From NCBI RefSeq assembly GCF_035582795.1, contig NC_134366.1:92251756-92315755 (forward strand): DNA of 64,000 bases. Direction: 5' to 3'. The stretch comes from Mycteria americana. Its lineage: Eukaryota; Chordata; Aves; Ciconiiformes; Ciconiidae. A program made the position numbers and the translations under genes. Shown piece after piece: positions 46,386 through 59,030 of this stretch (position 1 is the first letter of the stretch; each line of letters opens with the position of its first letter). The notes beneath the pieces are model-generated. The model ran no database searches. It saw only the letters and a program-made list of their open reading frames with translations, and was not told the DNA's origin.

Positions 46386-49300
46386 GAAGTAATTATGTGA
46401 AATGCATAATTCTATACATTGTTTTAACCTTTGCTTTCTGAAAAAAACCCCGTATTTCTCAAAATACTGCAGAATTTCATGGGGGGACAAATCTTGTTTA
46501 TGTCTCTAGTAATGGTTGTTACTTCCATACCACTTGTAGAAGAAATTAAGCCATTTGAAATTCAGTCTGTTTTGTTTATTGCTTAAAAAGAGAGCATAAA
46601 AGTTTGTTGAATAAGTATAGCTATTGATTCTTCTACTAAACAGAAATATTTTTGGGTAGTCTATGATGATGTCATTCTGGAGCCTTTCAGTTTTGTCAGA
46701 TACGCGTGTGTGTTAAGTAAACTCTGTTCTTTTCCTTAAAAAAGAAGAAAGGGGGAAAAATCCCTTACCCCTCATAATAAACAAAAGTACCACTGAAACT
46801 TTTTGTTAGTCTGGTTGCTATGCATCATGTTGATAATTGCTATAAGAATTTTGAATCCTGACGCTGTTAGCATAGTATGTGGGTTTTGGATCCCAGCATT
46901 TTTGGTAAGTTTATGGTAGACATATGCAGAAAAAACCTACAAGGGGACCTTATGATCTTGTAACCAGTAAGGGCTTCAAGGACATAGGTCTGTCTGACAT
47001 GGCTCGCCAACAGTTTTGCTAATCTGTATTACTGGAGCACCTGAGGGCTGGCGCACACTGGCTGTGAATGAATTCCTAAGAGATGGTCTTTGTCGCAAAC
47101 AGCACAGGGTAAATAAACAGTACTGAAGCAGGGAAGGAAGGAGTGTGACAGCTAATAATGTGTAGGCATGGGAAGTCCAGTCGGAATAATTCAAAGCTCT
47201 CCAAATAAGTGAAGAGCCCTTGTTTAGCTACAACATTAGCTGCTCCAGCTAGATTACAGGGGTTTTTTTTCCCCAAAAGCTATGGAGCAGAAAGACTGCA
47301 GTATCGCAAAAGGGGAATGACATGACTTGGAAGCATCTTTCAGAGAGGATGCTACCTTGTTAATCCTTGTTTGCTAATCCTCTTCTGCATTAGTGCAATT
47401 GTTTTTAACAGCAGGTGACAGCTGTGATTGCAGTGAAACTAGGAGTATGGTTTAGTTGTGAGCATAAAGTAGGTCAAACATATTCTGTATATTCTTTGAA
47501 AGACAGGCTAAACCTTCTTAGTAAACATCTGATCTTAGCTTTAACAACTAGTAAAATATGCGTGTATATATGCACACGCATTCACACACACATACATAAA
47601 TTTCAGTATTGATGTATTTCTTTAAACCATTGAGGACAGGCCAAGGGCAGTGGGTAAGTCAGGGCGTACTGTTTGATTCTATAAAACATTAATGCACAAG
47701 CAGCATGAAGAACCTATAGAATAGGCATGTTATTAAGCTCACATAACTTAAAGGTCTGCATTTGTTACAAACTTCTGATGCCTAGAAGTTGTATGAAAAA
47801 TTCTTCTTTAGGTTTTTCTCTACACTGTCACATCTTCTCCTCTCCTCCTTTATCAATAAGTTAAATAAGTAGGTTAAGCAAAGTATTTGGTGCAGTTAAA
47901 CTTGATCCTGAAACAGAATGAAGGATGTTGAATGGTGAAGATAATCACAAAGAAAAATAGCGGGACAACATGATGCAGAGCTGTTAGGAGTTTTGATTTA
48001 ATGAGCTATGCTTGGGCAGCTTTGAAAGAGCGTACCTTGTAGTCATTTTTCCCTAAACATCTCTATTGCTTTTCTTGAGCTGGCTGAGATTATACAGAGG
48101 TACTGATTTCATACTTTTTTTTTTTTTTTTTGATAGAGTAGTCTTATAATTCAAACTGCACAGATGTAGAAACCCTTCATATTCAGAAAAGACTTTCAAA
48201 GTGAGCTTATCCGGTCGTATTGGAAATCATAGCCTGGTCTGCTCAGGGTGACTGGGCATTATGAGTTCGTGTTAAATGTGAAAACTAGTGGCACGGACAT
48301 TTTCTGTGATGCAATCCTGTTTTTTGAGAATTGCAAGGAATACTGGAGCAGTTTTCCAAAACTGCAGTTTGTCCTGAGGTTGTTAGAAACACTTACAAGT
48401 CAATTTTTAAAAATCCAAATGTCCTCAAAGGGTATCTCTTGGCTTCCTCCAGTGGCCACGCTTGCTGCTCCTTTTCACTTCCTTTCCCCTTCTTTCTTCC
48501 AGAAAAACTCTTCAGCGGCAACTACGTGGGTGGCCGATTGCCCTGTTTACAAATCCGAGAGGTTTCTTGAAACCTTCCAGCTTTGTATGATTTTGTTTCT
48601 GTTGGTATTCTCACTTAACCCACTGCCTTGGACAGTGGCTTCTTACTGGTTTTGGCTAGCCTCAACTTTTTTTTTTTTTAAGTTAATTGGTTTTGTTTTT
48701 ACGTTGAAAAAGATAATAATGTGCTCATTATCTGTATTCAGATCTCTGACTTAATGTGCTTGAACCAAGCTATTAAAATACTTCACCTTTTTTTTTAATT
48801 TAATTTTAATTATTTTACCTTCAGATACTTTTTTTGTGAGTCAAGATATTTGTCAGTAAAACAGATAGAAGAGCTAATATCCGAATACGCCTGGATAGCA
48901 AAGTCAGCAGTGCATGAGATTATAAATCATATGTTCTGAGTCTAGGTCTGTTTGACTTGTCTAGACATGTTCTAAAATTTTTATGTTATGAAAAACAAAA
49001 TTCACAAAAGCTCATTATGAGTACAAGTTTGAGTACTATACCATGAATAATACAGTTTCACCTCATCTTTGCATTTGAAAGAATCGTTTGTATAAAAATC
49101 TTGTGTGAACGTAGATCCTATAGGAAACACAATAAAATGTGTAACGTTTTCTGTATGTGAATAAAAAAGAAAGTTGTTATGCCAAGACAATTTATGTTAA
49201 TAAAACTCTAATTAATTTTTAAAGTAATGTGTCCTATGCAATAATTAAAATATCTTGTTTTCTGTACTTCCTCTGGGCTTGGATAAAAGTGTGGACAGAA

Positions 49301-49535
49301 ATCTACTACGAACTCAATGTATGTTTAACAATTGCGTCTTTAAATGAGACTGTCCTGCTTGGAGCTCTCAGTGTTTGCTTCCTGTGAAAAGGTTGTGGGG
49401 ACAAACTAAATTCAATTAATGTAATATCAATCTATTTTTTTTCCTCTGTTTTCAGTACTAATAGCAGCTGTCAGTTTATGTATACTTCCAGTAAGTTGAA
49501 AAGTATTCAACGTTTATTTCTTCTTGACATTCTAG
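46386..49535 (+). other. RETREG1: RETREG1 intron 1, last part; no gene seen
   Basis: AT-rich intron with a T run at about 48115-48131 and a dinucleotide-like patch (gtgtatatatgcacacgcat) near 47561. A 168-codon frame at 48248-48754 starts at GTG, ends in a run of Phe from poly-T, and has no recognisable domain; I treat it as chance. Confidence 0.6.
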
Positions 49536-49642
49536 GTTTGTTGCACTGACCCCTTGGAGGGTGTATCATCTGACTTCTCTCATAATACTTGGAGTGCTAG
49601 TTCTTCAGATAATAAAGGATTTGGTATTCTCGAGGATAAAAG
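49536..49642 (+). CDS. RETREG1: RETREG1 coding exon 2: reticulon-homology hairpin
   Basis: 107 bases: one base completing the Trp codon from exon 1, 35 codons, one base of a Gly codon. It reads [20 protein letters not shown] then [15 protein letters not shown]. This is the second arm of the first membrane hairpin of the reticulon-homology domain, followed by the amphipathic start. The remembered human protein has [20 protein letters not shown] at this place. The acceptor is acattctag and the donor gtaagg. Exon 1, 17 kb upstream, ends in the matching phase. Confidence 0.96.
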
Positions 49643-51411
49643 GTAAGGCAGTATACTGATAGAGTTCCTTGCTTAAACACCTGCAATTCAGAGCATGTTA
49701 GTTCATTAATAAATTCACTTCAATATTATGATTATTGTAAAAGTATTAGCTAATTTCAGAGCGAAATAATGTATCTATGATAATCTCTTACCATTTTCAA
49801 TTAAGTTTTGCTATATTTTATAGAAAGGGCATTAGGAGCTTTGTTTTAGCATGAGTATAATTGGTATCAGTGAACAATCACTCGTGTTTCTTAACTGCTA
49901 GGTCTGAAAATGCATTCTTTTCTAAAATACAGAGTTTTCCTAAACATTCCTACTTCTTCTGACAGTACTCTAATCACATCAGTGTCGGAAAGTTTGGGAG
50001 ACCAAATATCAATTGGTCAACTTTGTAAATAGATTGAGAAATGACCTATCTTAGCGCAGCTGAAATAAAAAGTGAGCAGTATTTTTTTCTGCTTTGTGTA
50101 GTGTTTAGTTTCCAGTGTGTATAAAGTCTTACGTGAATACAACCAAGTTTGAAAGGGATTTTGAGTTGGCTGGGCTGGTGTTTGTTTGTTTTAATTCCTG
50201 TTCTATGCTTCATTACCATCTTGAAAATTCTTTGGCAAAATGATGATCATTAGTCTGTAATTTTCATTGTCAGGGAGATTTTTTTAAAGTGTCTTATTTT
50301 GCCTTTTGTTTGATGTTGAATCCCCATGCAAAGTGTTTGAAAAATGACCTGAACATAGTACAAAAGCAGGAAATAGGTGTCAGAGAAGCATGGTATTCCT
50401 CTCTGATGTACTACCACATCATTTCTGACTGCCAAAGCGTATTGTTCCCTGCTAAGTTACGGGAGTTACTCGCAACCTGTTTTGAAGCATGGTTCATTGT
50501 CATTGCCTTCTCCGGAGTCTTCATTACCATTCTATTTCCTGCCTGAGCATTGCAAGCTCAGAGGCCAACTTAAAAAGCTTAGCAGAATTTGATTTTTAGG
50601 CTCTGTGTTGTATAAATCACCACTAATGTTGGAATCACCTCACTAGTTGGAAGGTGGTGATTTACGTAAATTCTCTCTTAGCTGTAATTACTAATATTTT
50701 TGTATTGACCAAATCCAAGGTGTACCAATAGTGACCAAGCTAAGAGAGTAAGAATACAATCCCATCTTCATTTGTCTTTCAGTCCTGTTTCTATGTAAAT
50801 TTTTAACCATTCATCGTAGAGGTGAGGCTAGGAAGACCTGTGTTTCGCAGCTTACAGAATACTATAGTTAATTTCTTTATTTTACTATTGCCTTTGATAG
50901 CATTGTACACAGAGTTCAAGAACAATCAGGTTCTTGAAGTAATACTGTAGAAATCTTATGGTAGTGACTTGAAATCAATGAAGTGCCACTCCAAAAAGCA
51001 GAAAAAAATTCTTCCCAGTATAACACTTCTGTGTAGCTACTTCACACTTCCAGCCAACCACTAGATGGCAAGACTATTACAGATACATAAGAAATGTAAT
51101 GAAAGTGGTTGTCAGTTTGTAGATGTAAAGCATAAGTTATGTTTGTTATCTTCTCCTTCCATGTGAAAATGTAGCAATATATGATACTGATTTTTTTTCC
51201 ATTTACATTTTTAACTGGTATGTTAAGTTTACAGAAAACAATTCAAGAACTGTTACTTTAAGTTAATATACCCTTACTGTTTTGAGTGTTACAGAGACTT
51301 CCTTAGTCATTTTGTCCCAAATTTGAACATTCTTTATGAATAAAGAAACAAATAACAACATTGTTTCTGGTTTAGTGCATTGTGTTTCATCTTGCATTCC
51401 CACAATTGCAG
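49643..51411 (+). other. RETREG1: RETREG1 intron 2; CTCF-like site only
   Basis: AT-rich intron, no exon seen. It contains the CTCF-like site at 51058-51070. Confidence 0.6.
51058..51070 (+). promoter_or_regulatory. CTCF-like site
   Basis: CCACTAGATGGCA fits the CTCF core CCASYAGRKGGCR at all positions, in RETREG1 intron 2. No weight-matrix score was computed. Confidence 0.45.
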
Positions 51412-51442
51412 GTGCGCAGCTTTGGAGGACCATCACTGGCAA
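51412..51442 (+). CDS. RETREG1: RETREG1 coding exon 3, 31-base exon
   Basis: 31 bases: GT completing a Gly codon, nine codons, AA of a split codon. It reads GAQLWRTITG then Lys if the next exon starts with A or G. Acceptor cacaattgcag and donor gtaggt are both good. The remembered human protein has GAQLWRSLSE here, so the first six residues are identical and the phase fits an exon-4 start in SWEVINS. Reading through the donor hits TAG at once, which supports the splice. Exon 4 was not found in the window. Confidence 0.88.
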
Positions 51443-53010
51443 GTAGGTATATTATTTTTAATATATTGGTTATTTAATATCTTCTTTTTTATAGTTAGTC
51501 TGGAATTAAAAAAAAAGTCTATTTCCCCTCTAATTAAAATAGAACTGAATTATTTTGATCGTAGCATCTTTTCTAAGTTTATTAGTGCTTGTTCATCAGT
51601 TTTAATTTTTAATAGCTTTGTAAAAAGTGCGTTTTTTTCTGATTTGAGTTATATTAAAGTATACAGTAACATATCAAAATACTTTTAGAAATGCTTTTTC
51701 TTACAGTGGGATTATCATGCTTTGTGTTTTCTGGGAATTGCTGTTTTCTTTGAAGTTGGTTATTAGGGAAAAATACCATGTTGGTTAAGGAGGTAACTTT
51801 CTTTTAGAACATTATTATACCAGTGCTGTCTAGAAGTAGGTAAGTTTGCTGGGGTTTCCCTTCATCTCTCTAGTAGCCAACACAAGTAGTTGATCATTAT
51901 AGTTTCAAATAAATATTAGTTGATACCCACAAGAATAGTAATTAATTAATAATTGTGAAGTCTGTTGCCTTGCCATTGGGCTGACTCAGTCCACAGGCAA
52001 AGGTTTGTATCATGTTGTCAGTGCAGAGTATATAATTGATTTAATTTGTTTGCAGTATAAGCAATGTCTCTAAATGGTTTACAGACGATCCATTTTCAGA
52101 ATAAAAGTTTGTATATTTAAGGCATTATTCTTCTAAACAGACCACCAGGAATTATTGTCTATCTGACATCATTTGAAAGCAACTGCTGTATTACAAATAG
52201 GCATTAGTACACTATTGTATTGCACCATGACACTGAAGAAACAGTAATGTAAAGTTGAAAAGGGAAGATGCAGGTTTTTGTTTTCTGCCTAGAAATAGAT
52301 ACCAATAGCATGGCAGTTACAGAAAGCAGTTCAGATGTGCAGTCATTCCTAAACTTCTAGAGGTATGAACTATCTTCAGGCTTTCTTATAAACCTGAAGT
52401 GGAGCTGTGTGGAACTGATGACAGGTTAGTTCATGAACTGAGCAGCATAAAATGGTTCTTTTACCATAGCTAGTGCTACTTAGTGTATCTGTGTAGACCA
52501 GCAGTGCTTCAAAGATTTTAACTGAGAAGCCCTTGGTGTGGCACAATAGATAGTGTGACTTGTGTTTTGTTCTTTCATCCTGTTCCTTGTGAAAGAAATT
52601 TACATTAAACTTATTATCTTTTTGGTTTTTGACATCTGAATTTACCTGTCTGTTTACATCGGAGAGGAGGAGGGCAAAGGAAATCAAACTGCTCATGGAA
52701 TGGAAGGAAACGTAGGTTTTTAACTGCCCTTTGTTTCCATGAAAACTAATTCTGCAGTCTGAGACAATTTTTTTGTGTTGCTCCCCAGTTCATCTCATCC
52801 CAAAAACAGAACAGTTGATCTTCATGAAAAGACTATAAATAGTACCTCAAATATCTTGGGTTCAGGTTTTCAGGTGTTCAGAATCTCGAACCTGACTCGC
52901 TGTTCTGTGGAAAGCCCAATACAGAGAACGGAAAAGAGAATTTGATGAACTCATCGTAGCCTATTCTATTGGGTAATATAATACAAGCATTCTATGTCTC
53001 TCTGTAAAAT
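51443..53010 (+). other. RETREG1: RETREG1 intron 3, first part; no gene seen
   Basis: AT-rich intron. I looked for the alternative first exon of the short RETREG1 isoform and for exon 4 (SWEVINSKPDE) and found neither. Confidence 0.6.
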
Positions 53011-54240
53011 AATTTGAAATGGTAAGAACATAAGGTCAGTTCATATGTCCATGTAGCCCAGTATCTGCTCTCTGAAGGCAACCAGCCAGGAGAAACATGG
53101 CCTTGGGTAGTGTATCAAAGCAGGACAAACTTGCAACATACTTCTCCTGGTGTACTTTCCCAGCCTCCAGGAGCTTCCAGTTAAAGGAATTCTAGGTACC
53201 AGAAGTCGTCTCTCTCTTTTTTTTTTTTTTTTTCTTTTTCCCCCTTTTTCTTTATCCCTATCCCTAAACTTTATCCCACTTAGGACAAATTCATGGAAGG
53301 TCCACTTAGAACTATCCCTAGTTCTAAGTGGACCTTCCATGAATTTGTCTCATTGCTTTTGTTCTTACAAACTTCTGATATTTGCAACATCCTGTAGCAC
53401 AGATATCGACAGCTTGAACTATGTGTTTTGTGAACGCAGCCTTGTGTTTGTTTATCTCTATATAATAGTTTTAATCCCTTTCTACCTTTTTTTGTGTTGG
53501 AAGAAATAGTGAGCAATCACTCTCTATTAATACTCTCCAGCAAGCTGTGACTTTATAAACCTCTGTCCTGTCCTGTTCAGTCCATGACTACTTAATTGTT
53601 CCTAAAATAGAAGTTCTCTGTAGCTTTGATACCGTTATTGTGCTTTTCTGCACTTTTCTTCCATTTCTGTTATCTTTTTTGTCATGAGGTGGGGGCAGAA
53701 TTAGAAATAGTGTTCAGCATTCAGGGACCTTGGACTATACATTGGCATAAGACTATACATTGTCATAAAAAATGCCCTCTCTTCTTTTAAAAATAAATCC
53801 CAATGCTTAATTGGCCTTTTTAAAACTCTACTGAACTCTGAATTGATGTTTTCATGGATATATAATCATCTCAAGATTATGTTCCTGAGTAGGTCAGCTT
53901 AAAGCCCGTGTGACTTTAAGATTTTTTTTTTCTTTTCCCATGTGAATCTTTTCACATTTTATCTGCCTTTTGACAAGCAAATCACTTGATACTTGGTTAA
54001 AGTTCTACAATTCCTTGCAGTTGGTTTCCATCTTTACCAGAATAATTGCTCTCATATCCCATGACTTCTTAGTCTTTGTAAGAGCATTTGATGAGAGACC
54101 TTCTTGAAAGTCTTCTCAGAAATCCAGGTGAATTTTTATGGATATCCATGTTCATTTACAAGCTGGTTGACTCTTTGAGAACACAGAAGGCTTGTGATGT
54201 GATGTCCTTTACAAAATTGTGCCGTAGGACAGCATGCATG
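53010..54240 (-). mobile_element. Ancient CR1-type LINE, minus strand, about 1.2 kb
   Basis: The + strand follows, in order, the reverse complement of an old sauropsid CR1: catgtagcccagtatctgct at the left; ccatgaatttgtctcattgc; gtgactttataaacctctgt; ctgcacttttcttccatttc; caatgcttaattggcctttt; ttttcacattttatctgcct; and cctttacaaaattgtg at the right. All frames are broken. It is interrupted by a poly-T run at about 53218-53235 and by a perfect inverted repeat at 53284-53349. Confidence 0.7.
53284..53349. repeat. Perfect 29-bp inverted repeat with 8-base loop
   Basis: The left arm 53284-53312 (starting GACAAATTCATGGAAGGTCC) is the exact reverse complement of the right arm 53321-53349 (ending CCTTCCATGAATTTGTC). 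The loop is TATCCCTA. The right arm fits the flanking old CR1 sequence (ccatgaatttrtct), while the left arm breaks it, so the left arm is likely the copied part. Confidence 0.95.
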
Positions 54241-57200
54241 TCCTTTGTTAGATTTCCTCACAGTTTGCACAGAACAGAGATGAGTCTTCACTGGTTTGCA
54301 GTTCTCTGGCTCTCGCATACCTTCTCTAAAAATAGATGTTGCTTTAGACACTTCACAGTCCTCTGGTGTTAAGGCGGCTTTAAGAGAGGTTATTCAGCGT
54401 AAATGAAATTTCAACTGTTGCACCCTAGCTTTCATTTAGAATTTTTGTAAGTTCACATAAAGACTACATTTGTTAGCACTGTGGGTGGGTATTTGTGGTT
54501 TTGTATTTTTTCTCTTTTTCTGAATGCTAACATATAAATGTGCCTGTTGATTGGGTTGAAATTGGAAGAACTGCTACAAGATGTTGAGGCTGGGTGCATG
54601 GTTGCTTTTCATTGTACGCAAGATTGGATATGAAAAACTGTTTTCATCTTATCTTATAGAAGCAATCTGTGTTAAATATATTCCCATACTGTCTGTTTAC
54701 AGAAAACACTACCCAGCAGAGAATCACACACTCTTAAGTAACATACTGAGAAAAAAAAAAATAGATCTGTGGTACTTTGAATGAGAAGCAATGCTTGTTC
54801 TAATAAAGTAAATGTGTTCATGACCATTCTCTGGCATCATGGCCCAGAGGCACAAAACAACTGTGTCCATAGCACTTAACTGCCTTACGGTCCACACAGA
54901 ATGGCCCTGTGCAGACTGGAAAGGATTCCTGGTCTGTCAGAAGGTCTGCCTTGGGTTGTTTGGGAAGGTGCTAGTTGGCATGTGCTGAAACTGTGCCAAG
55001 AGCTATTTTAGCAGTTTAACTGCATAAATGTCCAGTTCTAGTGCCCAACAGCATTGCCACGCACTGTTTAATTTATCAAAATAGATATAGTCAGAAAGTA
55101 ACAAATTATGTGAACAGACTCGTTTCCTGCCTTAACCTTTGTGTTACGTAATTCTGTTTTTGAAAATTAATATCTCTCAGTCACTATCACACTATGTTGT
55201 TTCATAAATGGTGGCATAGGTTTATGATGATTTTAATAGTGAAATGGTACTATTGTTTTTGCAATTAAACCTTGTGGTAGTTGGAAGGTGAATGACTGAT
55301 TTTCACTGTTCTGAAACTTGCATTTTTTCAACATTCGCGTGCATTGTGCATCCCGTCTGCTGCACATACACTCCAGGCATCAGAGATCAGAGTCCTTCAA
55401 TAAAGATACTGTTAACTTGTTGCACTTGCTTTTGGTCCTCCTTGGTCCTTGTTGAGCACTGCTGACTCATAAAAGCAAGAGTAGCCTCTCTTCCTTTTCG
55501 TTGGCCTCTCAAATGGCAAATGCTAGTTGGCTCCTGCTTAAAATATGTCCATGTAAGAAGACCTGTACTTTTATTTCTAATGGAGTCATTTAATACTATA
55601 TTAAGTTTAAAATTTTAAAACTAAAGCAAGATGAGAACTCATCCTATAAACCTTTCTCAGTAGAGCAGTCTCTTGTAGTACATTCTGTTTCTGAATCTGC
55701 TTCTGTTTCTGAGGAACTTCTCTACTGGTATCTTGCCTTTTTTTTGAAAATGGACAACAACTGTTAAAGGAGCACTGGAGAATTACTTTCTTTTTCTTTA
55801 CAAAGCTGTTTTATTTATTCCCATCCTAGCAAGATTTCTTTGAAACCTGGTGCTTCTCTAGTCAGTGCTAGCAGATGTATTCGAATATACACAGGAATTG
55901 TGGCACACCTTCGTTTCTTGAGTAGTCAAACTTAAGGTCAAACTCAAAGTAATATTCATTCAAAATTATCCTTTTATAGCAAGCCTAAAAAAAAATCAGT
56001 TGCAGCTTGAGAAGAGACTAAGCAACAGTCCTTTAAAATGGCCACCAGAGAGTGACTGAAGAGAATAAGCCAGAAAGAAAGGAGTTAATCCTGTGAAAAC
56101 TGGAAAATTGCATAGCTAGTTCTCAGGCCCCTCTGTGCTTTATCGTATTCTTAACGGAATTAAAGCTACTGACTTGTAGGAAGAGACTTGCCTGACCAAA
56201 GATGCTGTTAAGCTCCCTGCTGCACTAATAGCCACATCAGCCGCACAGACTGCAGTAGGTGTGCAGTACTTAATACATTTTTATACATTGAACATCTTGG
56301 TTATAATTCTTTAGGCCGTGAAAATAAGTCCTGAAAGGGTTCTCCTGGCCCTATATTTTGAAAGGAAGACTCTTGCTTCCCAGAGGGGGGCTTTCCTCCC
56401 AGGTAGACTTGCATGCTCTCTTCTGGTCCCAAGAGGACCAAGAGTTATACCTCTGTAAGAAGAAACAGGAATATTACAAGAAAAAAAAGACATTTCTTGG
56501 TTGCAGCTTTTAACTGGCAGCTGTCTTTATTGAAGCAATTTAGGACTTGATGGTGAAAACCATGAGCTAATATTGAAGCTCTCTTGAAGCTCAGTAGTTA
56601 GCCAACTGGAATGTTTCTAAGATAATAGCCTTCACTGACAGAAGCTTGCAAACAGACACACAGAGGTTATTGTCCAAGGCCAGGGCATTCCTGTTTCCTG
56701 CCACCCCCCTCCACCAGTCCCTCCTTCAGAGATTCCTTTCTTGAGAGTTTACTGTGGTGATACTTGTGGACCCCCAGAGCCATCAAAGTTGCTGCTTGCT
56801 TCCCGGGGAAAGAGTGTTACTGCTTCGTAGGGAACTACGTCCGTTATTGGGCCAGCAGGTGCTAAACCCCTGTTGTGATAGATCAGCTTCATCTTTTGAC
56901 CTACACAAATTCCACACTTGCATCAGCCCAGCTCGCAGATGTTTGTATGCATTGCAATGGTCAGTGCACTCAGAAGAACAATATTCTGTACTAGCACCAT
57001 TCAGAGCTTGACAGACTTCACGGAATGTGTGGTTATTGTTTTTTTCCAAGAAGAAGAAAAAAAAAATCTTTTGAATCTAATCATAGCTCCATAATGCACT
57101 TGTGCAAAATTCTTCCTAATATGTCACTGACAGCTATGGAAAAAAAACTCTTCATGTTACCACTAAAGATAAATGAGACAATTCCCCTTTCATCTAATTA

Positions 57201-59008
57201 CCATGCTTCATTTATTATGTCTGAGGCTTTACATACCTCTGATTTGCATATGTTTTGCCTGCTGGGTCAGCTTAAGACAATCTGCAAGTCATTTGCCTAA
57301 AGATTTCTGATGTAGTCTGCCCAGTCTTATTTCATGATCAATGGAGAAATAGTTGAAATACTTTGTGAGATATATAGCACGATTCATCTTGTCCTAAATG
57401 AAATGTCCGTAGGCTGGTCAGGTACATTGTACCTTAATGGTGACTTTTTGTTTCCCTTGAATATGTACAGTAAGCCTAGGGTGGTGAGATGAGTAAGAGC
57501 ATTTACAACCCTTGTGTCATTCTTTGCTGGTCTGAAGGCCTCTCTGTCTTAAAGATGCCATTGACTGGTGCTCGTGGTTACAATAAGAAGCTGACTCTTG
57601 CAGCAACATGCTGGAATACCATTCCACAGCAGTAACAACTACAGGGCTCGACAAACAAGCACGGGGACTAGATTTACCCCTGTCTCTTTGTGTATGCAAG
57701 TAGTTTCTCTGAAATGAACATTCAGCACTGTATGATTGTGTATTCAGTTCACTCTTGAGACCTTGAGGATGCTGCTTAATCATATCTCAAAAAAAATGTT
57801 CTGTCCTTCAGGGTGTTCAGAAGTAATCTCTTTGCAGATGAGCGGATTAGGAAATAAGAGGTCTTGTTCCATTCGGATGTCTAAACAGAATCAAGGTTGT
57901 AACGGAATTGCTTCTGCTTTATGCTTCTTAATCCATTTGCTTGATGTTGTAGGTAGGAACAAAGCTAATATAAGCCCAGGCCAGTCATGTGAGCCAGTCA
58001 GTACTGGAACACGGGACTATCGGTATCGGTGTCTGTTGCGCAGTCCCTTAGTCTGGTTTGGTCATCCAGACGAGATCCATTCTTCACATGGCTGTACACA
58101 ACGGCATGCAATCTGGTAACAGACTGCAGAAAAAACTTCCTGTGGACCTACAGGAAGGCAGAGGGCAGAATATAGTCTCATAGATAAAAAGATAAAAATA
58201 GGCTTTAGAGTGCAAATATTTCCTTCCTCAGTTGTTTCAATATAATCTGAAGGCATCTAGTGTACTCAGTGACTTCCACTCCTGGTATTTTGTAATGTTT
58301 GCTGTTCTGTTCATTTCAGCTCATATATTCGTATCAGTTTGTGCTGGAATATATATATGGCTGAATAACATACCTCAAATAATTCTGCTTAAAAATATGA
58401 TTCTCCCAAATGTCCTTAATATAAAAAAGTGGGTTGCAGTCCTGCAGCAGAGTGGATGCATACTTGTGGAGCGGTAGTCTTAGCAGATGGAAATTGAGTT
58501 TTATTTGCAGTTTAAACCTATATTTTATTTATTCAGTAGCCCCTGTACTGTTCAAATACCAAATTGTAATTATCCTATGTTTTATATAATGCATTGTCAC
58601 AACTCAGATAGCTAGCAACGTGCATGGTGGGTTTTTTCCAAATCACAAAGGCACATTATATATAAATGCTCAGACCTCCTACAGATTGCAGAAAGAATTG
58701 TCTACATTGCAAAAACTTCTTGACACTTGTACTTTTTTTTTTTTTTTTTAATATTGCGTGACTTTATTTCTACTTTCTGGCTAGTTATTTCCAACTCGTT
58801 AGCTCACTTCTCAGCTAATGTGTTCTTCAGGGTTTAATTTTATATTTGATAAATGATAAAATCAGCATTCTGGTAAAGTTTTGTCTGTTTGTTTTCTTAC
58901 AGGAACAAAAAATTATAATACTTCAATAGAAAGGCTGTAACTTTGGCAAAAGTGTCACACTGAAAGTCTGAAGACCATTTAATACATTTTCCTACACACT
59001 TAGGCTTG

Positions 59009-59030
59009 TTGGTTGGTTGGTTGGTTGGTT
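59009..59030. repeat. (TTGG)n microsatellite
   Basis: Five and a half uninterrupted ttgg units. Confidence 0.9.
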
